Shown: positions 18,025 through 25,652 of the stretch, piece after piece
Layout of the letters: the number at the start of each line of letters is the position of its first letter
How positions within the stretch are numbered: the first letter of the stretch is position 1
DNA from: Biostraticola tofi
GTDB taxonomy: Bacteria > Pseudomonadota > Gammaproteobacteria > Enterobacterales > Enterobacteriaceae
Reading direction: 5' to 3'
Assembly (NCBI RefSeq): GCF_004343195.1
Contig: NZ_SMCR01000005.1
Span: 203,286-267,285 of the forward strand
DNA: 64,000 bases
Position numbers and translations under genes: made by a program
Notes under the pieces: generated by a model
Seen by the model: only the letters and a program-made list of their open reading frames with translations
Told to the model about the DNA's origin: nothing
Databases searched by the model: none

Positions 18025-19347
18025 ATGGACAATTCCAGTATTCAGTCTGCGAGCCAATACCAGGGCACTGATAACAAGCGGTCTTCCCGGCGTACCTTTA
18101 AGATCATGATGTCCGCAGGCATAGGCCATTTTATTGAATGGTTTGATTTTGGACTGTACGGCACGCTGGCGGTGATTATTGCGGGCAATTTCTTTGCCAG
18201 CAGCGATCCCTCAGTGGCGCTGCTTAAATCCTTCGCGGTATTTGGATCCGGTTTTTTAATGCGTCCACTGGGCGGACTGTTTTTTGGATCGATGGGCGAC
18301 CGACTCGGACGGCGCAAAGTGCTGGTGACGGTTATCGTCATCACTTCTATCGCAACCTTTGTGATGGGTATACTGCCGACCTATCATCAAGTCGGCATCA
18401 TCGCACCGGTGCTGCTGGTCATAACCCGTCTGGTTCAGGGATTTGCCGCCGGCGGCGAAAGCTCCGGAGTGATTACCTATCTGGCGGAAAGCGCTGAACC
18501 ACACCGTCGGGCAACACTCACTTGCTGGAGTGAAAACTTCAGCTTTATGGCCTTTGTCTGTGGTTCCGGTCTGGTATTACTGCTCACTCATGGGCTGGGT
18601 GAACCGGCGATGAACGACTGGGGATGGCGCATCCCTTTTCTGCTGGCGGCCCCGTTGGGGTTAGGCGGGCTTTATATGCGCCGCAATATGGAAGACTCGG
18701 CTGAATTTCACAAACTGCAGCAGAGCGGAAAAATTGAAGCCTCCCCTTTGCGCAAAACGTTAAAAACGTCCAGTCGGGCCCTGCTGTTCTGCGTCGGCTT
18801 TGTGGTGGTGAAAGCCGTAAGCAGCTGGGTGTTGCAATCGTTTATGCCAGGCTACTTATCTACTCATCTGCATTACAGCCGCACTGATTCTTATTTAATC
18901 ACTACCCTGGGTTTATTAAGCGTGGCGGTATGTATGCCGTTAACCGGGTATTTATCTGACCGCTGGGGCCGGCGCCCGTTGATGCTGATGGGCTGTGGCG
19001 GTTTTATCCTCCTCACCTATCCCGCCATGATGCTGATGACCCAGGGATCGGTGGGCGCATCCATCGCCGCCATGAGTATGCTCGGGGTCTTTGTCGCCAT
19101 GTTCAACGGCGGCTGCGGTGCGGCGATGGTTGAACTGTTCCCTACGGCCATTCGCTACGGCGGCATTGCCATCTCTTACAATATGACGGTCGCGGTGTTT
19201 GGCGGTGTGACGCCGCTTGCCTCGGCCAGTCTGATTTCACTAACCGGCGACCCGCTTTCACCGGCTTTTTATGTGATGGGCACCGCCGTGATTTCGTTTA
19301 TTGCCGTCCTGCTGGCGAAGGAAACGGCAGGAAAAGTACTGGATTAA
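18025..19347 (+). CDS. MFS transporter, metabolite:H+ symporter (ProP/ShiA/KgtP type)
   Basis: A 440-residue inner-membrane carrier with twelve hydrophobic segments. It belongs to the metabolite:proton symporter family: GHFIEWFDFGLYG at the first helix, then GRRKVLVTVI and LVQGFAAGGESSG, and the second-half copy DRWGRRPLMLMG. These families import osmolytes, shikimate, alpha-ketoglutarate or similar acids. The start at 18025 has AGGAG seven bases upstream. It leads an apparent three-gene operon with a sugar-acid-type dehydratase 14 bp later and a lyase overlapping that. The likely cargo is therefore an acid sugar or related carboxylate, an inference from context only. Confidence 0.88.
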   Translation: MDNSSIQSASQYQGTDNKRSSRRTFKIMMSAGIGHFIEWFDFGLYGTLAVIIAGNFFASSDPSVALLKSFAVFGSGFLMRPLGGLFFGSMGDRLGRRKVLVTVIVITSIATFVMGILPTYHQVGIIAPVLLVITRLVQGFAAGGESSGVITYLAESAEPHRRATLTCWSENFSFMAFVCGSGLVLLLTHGLGEPAMNDWGWRIPFLLAAPLGLGGLYMRRNMEDSAEFHKLQQSGKIEASPLRKTLKTSSRALLFCVGFVVVKAVSSWVLQSFMPGYLSTHLHYSRTDSYLITTLGLLSVAVCMPLTGYLSDRWGRRPLMLMGCGGFILLTYPAMMLMTQGSVGASIAAMSMLGVFVAMFNGGCGAAMVELFPTAIRYGGIAISYNMTVAVFGGVTPLASASLISLTGDPLSPAFYVMGTAVISFIAVLLAKETAGKVLD

Positions 19348-19361
19348 CCTCGGAGTCGATA

Positions 19362-20522
19362 ATGAAAATAACCAATGTGCAGTGTTTTCCGCTGAAGATA
19401 AAACCGAAAGAGATTTATCTGGGCGGCCAGGCGGATGATGATCAGGATGATTATTATTACCGGCCGGAATACCGCTGTGTCTATTCTCGCAAGATGGAAA
19501 CCTGCCTGGTAAAAATTAGCTGTGATAATGGTCAGGTCGGCTGGGGAGAAGCGCTGGCGCCAGTGGTACCGCAGGTGGTGGCAGAGATCATCACCCATCT
19601 TTTCGTGCCTTTGCTGATAGGGCAAAACCCCTTCAACAGCCAGGTGCTGAATGCCCGCATGTACGATTCCATGCGCGACCGGGGGCATACTGCCGGCTAT
19701 CACCTGGATGCGCTGGCGGCGGTGGACATTGCCTTATGGGACCTGAAAGGCCGAATACTGGATCTGCCGGTGTATCAATTGCTGGGAGGCAATTTTCGCG
19801 ACGATATTCCCTGTTATGTTTCAGGTTTGCCCAGGCCGACCCTTGAGGCTCGCTGCGAACTTGCCCGTGAATGGCAGGGGAAGGGCTTTAATGCGGTCAA
19901 GCTGGCGCTGGGTTATGGCGTCAGCGAAGATTTGGCAAACGTGCACGCTATCCGCGATATTTTGGGACCTGATGCGCAGATCTTCCTGGATGCCCACTGG
20001 AACTACAGCCTGAGTGAAGCGGCAGAGCTGGCGGCCGGACTGCAACAGGCAAAAGTGCGTTTTCTTGAGGCTCCATTACTGCCTGAGGACGTGGCGGGCC
20101 ATGCCGTGTTGCGACAGAAGACCGCGGTGGCGATTGCGCTGGGCGAAACCGAGCGCTCCCGCTATCAGTTCCGTCCGTTTATCGAACAGCAGGCGGTCGA
20201 TATCCTGCAGCCGGACGTTGGCCGTACCGGTATCACCGAACTGATGCATATCGCCTCACTGGCTGAAACCTGGAACCTGAAGGTTGCCCCGCATCTCAGT
20301 GTCGGCCTGGGACCCTGTATTGCTGCGTCCATTCATGTCGCCGCCGCGTTACCCAATTTTTTTATGCTGGAGTTTCAGCCACCGGTTTTCGAGGTGGCCA
20401 ACAGCCTGCTGCGCAGTCCGTTAGTCTGCGAACAGGGCCGCTACCGGCTTCCCGTCAATGCCGGATTGGGTATTGAAATTGACGAACAATGCGTTCTTGA
20501 ACATATCTGGAGTGATGCATGA
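19362..20522 (+). CDS. Mandelate racemase/muconate lactonizing enzyme family protein (enolase superfamily)
   Basis: A 386-residue member of the enolase superfamily, probably an acid-sugar dehydratase. It has the N-terminal capping domain and a C-terminal barrel. The metal ligands appear as Asp210 (FLDAHWNY), Glu236 (FLEAPLL) and Glu262 (LGETERS). A His-Asp dyad is present as Asp285 (QPDVGRTG) and His311 (APHLSVG). The first catalytic Lys is Lys180 (AVKLALG), but the second Lys of the usual KxK motif is replaced by Ala182. The reaction therefore likely relies on the dyad. The substrate is unknown. The gene is 14 bp from the MFS transporter and overlaps the downstream DapA/NAL gene. Confidence 0.88.
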   Translation: MKITNVQCFPLKIKPKEIYLGGQADDDQDDYYYRPEYRCVYSRKMETCLVKISCDNGQVGWGEALAPVVPQVVAEIITHLFVPLLIGQNPFNSQVLNARMYDSMRDRGHTAGYHLDALAAVDIALWDLKGRILDLPVYQLLGGNFRDDIPCYVSGLPRPTLEARCELAREWQGKGFNAVKLALGYGVSEDLANVHAIRDILGPDAQIFLDAHWNYSLSEAAELAAGLQQAKVRFLEAPLLPEDVAGHAVLRQKTAVAIALGETERSRYQFRPFIEQQAVDILQPDVGRTGITELMHIASLAETWNLKVAPHLSVGLGPCIAASIHVAAALPNFFMLEFQPPVFEVANSLLRSPLVCEQGRYRLPVNAGLGIEIDEQCVLEHIWSDA

Positions 20523-21427
20523 TGTTAAAAGGCAATGTTCCCATACTCGCCACCGCATTTGACCTGCAGGGCAATGTGGATCTCGAGTCCATCCGTAAAC
20601 TGGTGCATTTTCTCCTCGAGCAGGGCATTGATGGGCTGGCGCTGTTTGGCAATGCTTCTGAGGGCTATGCACTGACTGGCCAGGAAAAAGCCGCTATTTT
20701 CAGGGCAGTGAAAGAGATAAGCGGCAGCCTGCCGCTGGTGGCGGCGGCCGGTGGCGCATCGAGCCGCGTCGCGATTGAAGATATCCGGCAAATCAGCGCC
20801 TGGGGCGCGAACGTGGCGATGGTCAATCCGCCGTCGGTGGTCAAGCCTGGGCCAGATGAAATCTATCGCTTTTTCGACGATATCAGCGTCGCTTGTGATA
20901 TCGACATCATGATTCAGGATGCGCCGCTGATGACCGGCGTCAATATGCCGGTGCCAACGCTGGTCAAGCTGTGCCAGGCATTTGACAACATCAAGTACAT
21001 CAAAGTTGAGCAACCGCCCACCACGCTTAAAATCACCCAGCTGAAACAGGCGCTGGGCGACAGTATCGGCCTGTTTGGCGGCCTGAACGGCGGGTTCCTG
21101 TTCGAGGAGTTGTCTCGGGGCATCATCGGCACCATGCCTGCCTGTGAATTCCCGGATGTGATTAATGCGGTGCTCAGCGCCTGGCCGGAGGATAGCGAAA
21201 AAGCCAGATCGCTATTTTATCGCTACCTACCGTTTCTACGCTATGGCGTCCAGCCGGGACTGGGGGTGGCCATTCATAAAGAGGTCCTTCATCAGGCCGG
21301 GATATTTGCCACTGCCGTGGTGAGAATGCCGGCCAAAACGCTTGATGACGTGACCCGGCGAGAATTGCGCGGCATTACCGACGCGTTACCGCTGGCGATA
21401 CTGGGTCGGAAGAGTGAATTCGCATAG
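20519..21427 (+). CDS. Dihydrodipicolinate synthase/N-acetylneuraminate lyase family protein
   Basis: A 302-residue TIM-barrel class I aldolase or dehydratase. The Schiff-base Lys appears as Lys162 (KYIKVEQPP). The pyruvate-type binding loop is GNASEGY rather than the GTTGE of DapA. The canonical catalytic Tyr in a YNxP motif is absent: the equivalent stretch is MIQDAPLMTG. This is therefore not authentic DapA, and probably cleaves or dehydrates a keto-deoxy sugar acid produced by the upstream dehydratase. The start ATG overlaps the stop of that gene (ATGA), so translation is coupled. An ATG three bases later is an equally possible start. Confidence 0.85.
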   Translation: MMLKGNVPILATAFDLQGNVDLESIRKLVHFLLEQGIDGLALFGNASEGYALTGQEKAAIFRAVKEISGSLPLVAAAGGASSRVAIEDIRQISAWGANVAMVNPPSVVKPGPDEIYRFFDDISVACDIDIMIQDAPLMTGVNMPVPTLVKLCQAFDNIKYIKVEQPPTTLKITQLKQALGDSIGLFGGLNGGFLFEELSRGIIGTMPACEFPDVINAVLSAWPEDSEKARSLFYRYLPFLRYGVQPGLGVAIHKEVLHQAGIFATAVVRMPAKTLDDVTRRELRGITDALPLAILGRKSEFA

Positions 21428-21573
21428 CTGCCGCTCATATTATCGCGGTGGTCGACTTGATCAGCTGCCGCTCATATTATCGCGGTGGTCGAATTGATCA
21501 GCTGCCGCTCATATTATCGCGGTGGTCGAATTGATCAGCTGCCGCCGATATTATAGTGTTGGCCAAAATATTC
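21426..21573. repeat. Tandem array of four 37-bp repeats
   Basis: Units begin at 21426, 21463, 21500 and 21537; the first three are almost identical (AGCTGCCGCTCATATTATCG...), the fourth is diverged. A partial fifth copy starting at 21574 is the 3' end of the IclR gene itself, so the array looks like amplification of that gene's tail. Confidence 0.9.
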
Positions 21574-22249
21574 AGCTGCCGCCGATTTTTTTGGCCGCAG
21601 AGATCAGGAATGTTTTCAGTTTTTCCATCTCCAGCGCTTCCCCGCTCAAGTTAGACAGCGCCATAGCCGCCTGCATGCCCGGAAGGGTGCAGGCCATGCG
21701 ATATTCGCCCTCTGCCCAGCTTTTGATAAAAACCTGATGGCGGCGGGCCGCTTCTATATCGGCCTTTAGCAAGTTCCAGTCGTGAATACCTAACAGAGCG
21801 ATAATTTCTTCATCACTTTTGGTTGCCAATAGCTTAATGCCGATAATGGATTCAGTGACCGGCACTGAGTCATAATTGCCGATGGCCCGTGCAATGCTTT
21901 CACCTTTGCGAGTATGAATGAGGTAGACCACATTTTTTCCGCTCAGTACGCCTATCACAATAGAGATGCTGTGGTTGCCAATCTCCTCAAGCGTATCGAT
22001 AACCGCTTTATAAAAAGCCGAATTATGAATCGCATGGGCCGAGAAACGATGCATGCCCAGCCCCAACTGGTATTTACGCTTTTCGTTGCGTTGCACCATT
22101 TCAAGCGCCAGCAGCGTTTGCATCAGACGCGTCACCTTGGCGGAGTCCAGCATCAGCTGTCTGCCCATTTCGCGTATTCCCATTGGCCGGTTTTCCGCCG
22201 CCAGTAAATTGAGGCAGCGGAAAGCGTCGTAAACAGAACGGTTAAGCAT
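21572..22249 (-). CDS. IclR-family transcriptional regulator
   Basis: A 225-residue regulator. An N-terminal winged helix (residues about 1-65, NRPMGIREMGRQLMLDSAKVTRLMQTLLAL) is followed by a linker and the IclR ligand domain with the family's central strands and a GIKLLA motif. I chose the ATG at 22249, which has AAGG six bases upstream; an earlier ATG at 22279 adds ten residues. It is convergent with the lyase gene of the sugar-acid operon, separated by the 37-bp array, so it is a plausible regulator of that operon. IclR proteins commonly control such catabolic genes, but the ligand is unknown. Confidence 0.88.
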   Translation of the reverse strand: MLNRSVYDAFRCLNLLAAENRPMGIREMGRQLMLDSAKVTRLMQTLLALEMVQRNEKRKYQLGLGMHRFSAHAIHNSAFYKAVIDTLEEIGNHSISIVIGVLSGKNVVYLIHTRKGESIARAIGNYDSVPVTESIIGIKLLATKSDEEIIALLGIHDWNLLKADIEAARRHQVFIKSWAEGEYRMACTLPGMQAAMALSNLSGEALEMEKLKTFLISAAKKIGGS

Positions 22250-22315
22250 GGCGCGCCTTAAATGAATTAGACTGGCCATTATGTCACGCCGGTTGTTCCG
22301 GGTTAAGGCCAGGGA

Positions 22316-23839
22316 TTATCCAATGTGATCAAGATAGATTAACTTGAACACTGCCTTGCCTGCCGGTGATACCAGTTGCGGATCCTCCGGATAAACCGGC
22401 AGCAAAGGGAAAAAGACAGCCTGCCCTATAATGCTCCGCCGATCGCCCGCGACAGGGCTCAGCCCCCATAGGTTCTGATAGGTCAGCGGTACCCGTTTCC
22501 CTTGCCATTCAGCGTTGCCGATATATAGCATCACATGTCCTTTGATATAAATTAACGTCGTAAAAGGTTTGCCAAATTTCATTAAATAGTTTAGTCGCTC
22601 ATCTAGAGAATAATGACTCAGGTCTATGCTGTGGCCGCTCATCGCCTGATCAGCGGAGTTTCTGGGCAGGAATAGGCCAAAAGGCAACATGAGGTTTCTT
22701 ATTTCGGCCGAGCAATCGTTGTAACCGTAAAGATTACCCCAGCCATAAGGGACTCCCTGCATATGCCGCATAATGGTCGACATGTTTTCCGGTGTCGCGG
22801 CGACGGGAACTCTCTGCAGGCTATTGTCAGGCAACGGCAGGTGGCGGATAACGGCATCGCCATTAGCAGCCGCGACTGGCAGCAAGACGCGTTCTTGGCC
22901 GCTGACCACCGTTAACGGCAAAAGCGTTCCGGTGCGGGCGGTAAAGATAAAGGTCCCCTTTTTATCGATAAAAACGGTCTCATTGTTGGTCACACCCACC
23001 ATCTGTCTTTTTGCGGCCAAGGTCCATCGCCGGATGAAGTCCGGACTGGCTTTGGCAAGGTCTTCACGCTTTACCCAGCCGATGACCGAGGATGAAATGA
23101 CCAAGCTCCAAGACTGGTCTTTCGTCCGGCCAGCAATATACACCGGTTCAGCGGGATGCAAAGCCGAGTCCTGCAGCATATCAAAAGGATAGCCTTGACC
23201 CGCTTTCCTGGCATCAGCAAAAGCAGGGCTGTCGACCGGAAGAAACCTGACCAAAGTTTCCCTAAGGGTGATGGCCCGTGAGGCGGCGGAATAGGTTACG
23301 TCCACCGGCACTGAAGCCCGGAACTGCATCCGCTTTTGCCAGTCTGGGGACAGAGGTCGGAAATTTTCGCCAAAATAAATCTTATCGGGCTGGGTAAATT
23401 TCTTTGTGAAATGAGAGAGGCGCTGCTGAACTGTGCCATTGGGGCCTAACACAGACTGGATATAGTGTCGATTCCAGGGTGAGACATCGGTCGGATTATC
23501 GCCAAAATATCGGCTGAGCAGAAGATGATAAGCGTTATTTTGCTGCCTTTTAGTTATAAAAGGAACGCGGTAATTTTTTGATTCAGGTGCAATCCAGCTA
23601 TTAGCATGCTGCGGGTAATGGGCGATAGGGAATAGGCTTTTAGTGTTATCGAGGGTGACAATGCTTGCTGATGCTGATGCTGATGCTGATGCTGATGCTG
23701 ATGCTGATGCTGATGCTGATGCTGATGCTGATGTTGATGCTGAATAGGAGGCTGTGCTATTTCCAGTAGGGGGCACATTTGAACAGCCGGTCATAATTAT
23801 CGGAAATAATAAAAAAGAGGTAAAAATATTGGAATGCAT
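22316..23839 (-). CDS. SH3-domain NlpC/P60 cell-wall hydrolase lipoprotein
   Basis: A 507-residue envelope protein. A lipoprotein signal (FPIIMTGC, lipid-modified Cys19) is followed by a Ser-Ala repeat linker of about 26 residues, encoded by a hexamer array. Next come an N-terminal stabilising domain, SH3-like domains around residues 195-260 and 290-350, and a C-terminal NlpC/P60 domain. The catalytic Cys376 is in GYNDCSAEI and His435 in GHVMLYIG, with a third polar residue in TYQNLWGL. Such enzymes (YkfC and EcgA relatives) cleave peptide stems, typically at gamma-D-Glu-diamino acid bonds. The ATG at 23839 has AAGGA upstream. No partner gene is adjacent. Confidence 0.9.
   Translation of the reverse strand: MHSNIFTSFLLFPIIMTGCSNVPPTGNSTASYSASTSASASASASASASASASASASASIVTLDNTKSLFPIAHYPQHANSWIAPESKNYRVPFITKRQQNNAYHLLLSRYFGDNPTDVSPWNRHYIQSVLGPNGTVQQRLSHFTKKFTQPDKIYFGENFRPLSPDWQKRMQFRASVPVDVTYSAASRAITLRETLVRFLPVDSPAFADARKAGQGYPFDMLQDSALHPAEPVYIAGRTKDQSWSLVISSSVIGWVKREDLAKASPDFIRRWTLAAKRQMVGVTNNETVFIDKKGTFIFTARTGTLLPLTVVSGQERVLLPVAAANGDAVIRHLPLPDNSLQRVPVAATPENMSTIMRHMQGVPYGWGNLYGYNDCSAEIRNLMLPFGLFLPRNSADQAMSGHSIDLSHYSLDERLNYLMKFGKPFTTLIYIKGHVMLYIGNAEWQGKRVPLTYQNLWGLSPVAGDRRSIIGQAVFFPLLPVYPEDPQLVSPAGKAVFKLIYLDHIG
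23666..23743 (-). repeat. Hexanucleotide repeat inside the NlpC/P60 lipoprotein gene
   Basis: Thirteen consecutive 6-bp units: eleven exact TGCTGA copies, then one TGTTGA, then one TGCTGA. In frame they encode alternating Ser-Ala. Gain or loss of whole units changes linker length without shifting the frame. Confidence 0.95.
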
Positions 23840-24467
23840 GTTAATTCCTTTTAAATAGAGTTCGCTACTGTTTTTCATTACAACACTAGCATATTCATCG
23901 GCGGTCAGTTCAGAAATACCATTAATATTTTACAATGAGAGGTGTTAGTGGGTGAATTTATCAAAACCATCATCAATAAGGAATCATTTACATCGTTTGG
24001 CATGGGATGTTAAGCATTAAGCATTAAGCATTAAGCATTAAGCATTAAGCATTAAGCATTAAGTATTAAGTATTAGATATTAGATATTAGATATTAGATA
24101 TTAGGTATTAGGTATTAGGTATTAGGTATTAGGTATTAGGTATTAGGTATTAGGTATTAGGTATTAGGTATTAGGTATTAGGTATTAGGTATTGAATTTT
24201 AATCGACATCCTTGGGAAAGTATTCTGTATGCATTCTTTCGAAGGAAAAGAGATAAAAATACGGGCGTAATCGGACTTTTATTGACCTCGATTGTTACCC
24301 GCCTGCGCCCATCATCGATGCTACTCGCGCCGGGCCTGGCCTGGCCCGGTAACGGCAGGGCACTGCGGTAACCCTGTGGCCATCATCGCCGAACGACCGC
24401 CGGTAGGGGGCAAAATCAGCCTATTGCGTCTATGCTTGATTTCTGATCCCTCATTAAGGAGATGCGC
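23840..24467. other. 628-bp divergent intergenic region carrying a heptamer array
   Basis: Between the lipoprotein gene and the second alpha/beta hydrolase. No credible ORF. The array lies at 24010-24191. The stretch 24300-24450 is GC-rich with small inverted repeats around GGCCTGGCC. Promoters of both genes presumably lie here. Confidence 0.55.
24010..24191. repeat. Heptanucleotide array, 26 copies in ordered variant blocks
   Basis: Strictly phased 7-bp units: seven TTAAGCA (24010-24058), two TTAAGTA (24059-24072), four TTAGATA (24073-24100), thirteen TTAGGTA (24101-24191). There are no interruptions and no spacers. The array begins about 170 bp upstream of the lipoprotein start. Confidence 0.97.
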
Positions 24468-25448
24468 ATGAGTTTTTCCCCTATCAAGCCCGAACAGGCC
24501 AAAACAGATCGTCAGGTTGAAGCTTTCCTTAAAGAATTAAACTCTGCTGACGCGCCGCCGGTTGAATCGCTGCCGCCGGAACAAGCCCGCCAGGTGCTGA
24601 CCAATGCCCAGAAATCGGTTGAAATCGATTTGAGCGGCGTGGAAGAGTCGGAGCAGATCATTTCCGTTGATGGCCAGTCTCTTAGCCTTAATATCGTCAG
24701 GCCGGTAGGGCAGGCTTCCAAGCCATTGCCGGCATTCATGTTTTTCCATGGTGGTGGTTGGGTGTTGGGCGATTACTTTACTCACCGGCGGCTGGTACGC
24801 GATCTGGTGGTCGCCAGCGGCGCCGTCGGCATTTTCGTCAACTATACGCCTTCGCCGGAAGCGCAATACCCGGTAGCCATCAATCAGGCTTACGGCGCTA
24901 CCCGCTGGGTCGCTGAGCATGGGGCGACTATAGCCATCGATGGTTCAAGGCTGGCGGTAGCCGGCAACAGCGTCGGCGGCAATATGGCGACCGTGGTCGC
25001 GCTGATGGCTAAGGAGCAGGGTACGCCCTCGTTGGCGCTGCAACTGCTACTGTGGCCGGTAACCGATGCCAACTTTGATACCGAGTCTTACCAGCAGTAT
25101 CCCGAAGGCTACTTCCTGACCAAAGGCATGATGGAGTGGTTCTGGGATAACTACACCACCGATGCGGCCCAGCGCCGTGAAATCACCGCCTCGCCGTTAC
25201 AGGCGTTGCCTGAACAACTGGCAGGCTTACCGCCGGCGCTGGTACAAGTGGCCGAATATGATGTCCTGAGGGATGAAGGCATTGCCTATGCCCGCAAGCT
25301 GAATGAAGCCGGGGTCGATACAACACTGGTCAGCTATCATGGGCTGATCCATGACTATGGGCTGCTCAATCCTTTGCAGCACGTGCCTGGCGTGCAAAGC
25401 GCCATTGGCCATGCGGCGGCTGAATTGAAAAAATTCCTGTTCGGCTAA
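24468..25448 (+). CDS. Alpha/beta hydrolase of the hormone-sensitive lipase type
   Basis: A 326-residue cytoplasmic esterase/lipase-like enzyme of the alpha/beta hydrolase fold-3 group. The oxyanion-hole motif HGGGW is at residues 94-98, and the nucleophile elbow GNSVGG contains Ser168. The acid is probably in AEYDVLRDEG (about residue 265) and the catalytic His in YHGLIHDYG (about residue 295). These enzymes usually hydrolyse short-chain acyl esters; the substrate is unknown. The ATG at 24468 has AAGGAG six bases upstream, and the ATG at 24462 overlaps that site. Its neighbours are the repeat array and yhhS, so no operon is apparent. Confidence 0.9.
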   Translation: MSFSPIKPEQAKTDRQVEAFLKELNSADAPPVESLPPEQARQVLTNAQKSVEIDLSGVEESEQIISVDGQSLSLNIVRPVGQASKPLPAFMFFHGGGWVLGDYFTHRRLVRDLVVASGAVGIFVNYTPSPEAQYPVAINQAYGATRWVAEHGATIAIDGSRLAVAGNSVGGNMATVVALMAKEQGTPSLALQLLLWPVTDANFDTESYQQYPEGYFLTKGMMEWFWDNYTTDAAQRREITASPLQALPEQLAGLPPALVQVAEYDVLRDEGIAYARKLNEAGVDTTLVSYHGLIHDYGLLNPLQHVPGVQSAIGHAAAELKKFLFG

Positions 25449-25652
25449 CGCTCTGATAAACCAGGGCAGGCGAACCCCGCGCCTGCCCTTTAACGCTGCG
25501 GGCAGGCCGCCGCCGTGCGATTGCATACGGTAACTGCCAATGCATTCATATGATAAATGATCAAAGGGTGATATTTCGTTATACTCATTAACTTAATGTT
25601 CACCAGGCATCTTCGTCATGTTTGCCGTCCTGATTGCAAGAGTGTAGCGCCC

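Noticed and set aside
21426..21573. 37-bp repeats as a CRISPR array
   Set aside because: The 37-bp units abut each other directly without spacers and match the end of an adjacent gene.
24010..24191. Heptamer array as a CRISPR array
   Set aside because: Units are contiguous 7-mers with no spacers and no cas genes nearby.
14746..25600. Accessory region as an integrated prophage or genomic island with integrase
   Set aside because: No integrase, transposase, phage structural gene or tRNA attachment site is recognisable.
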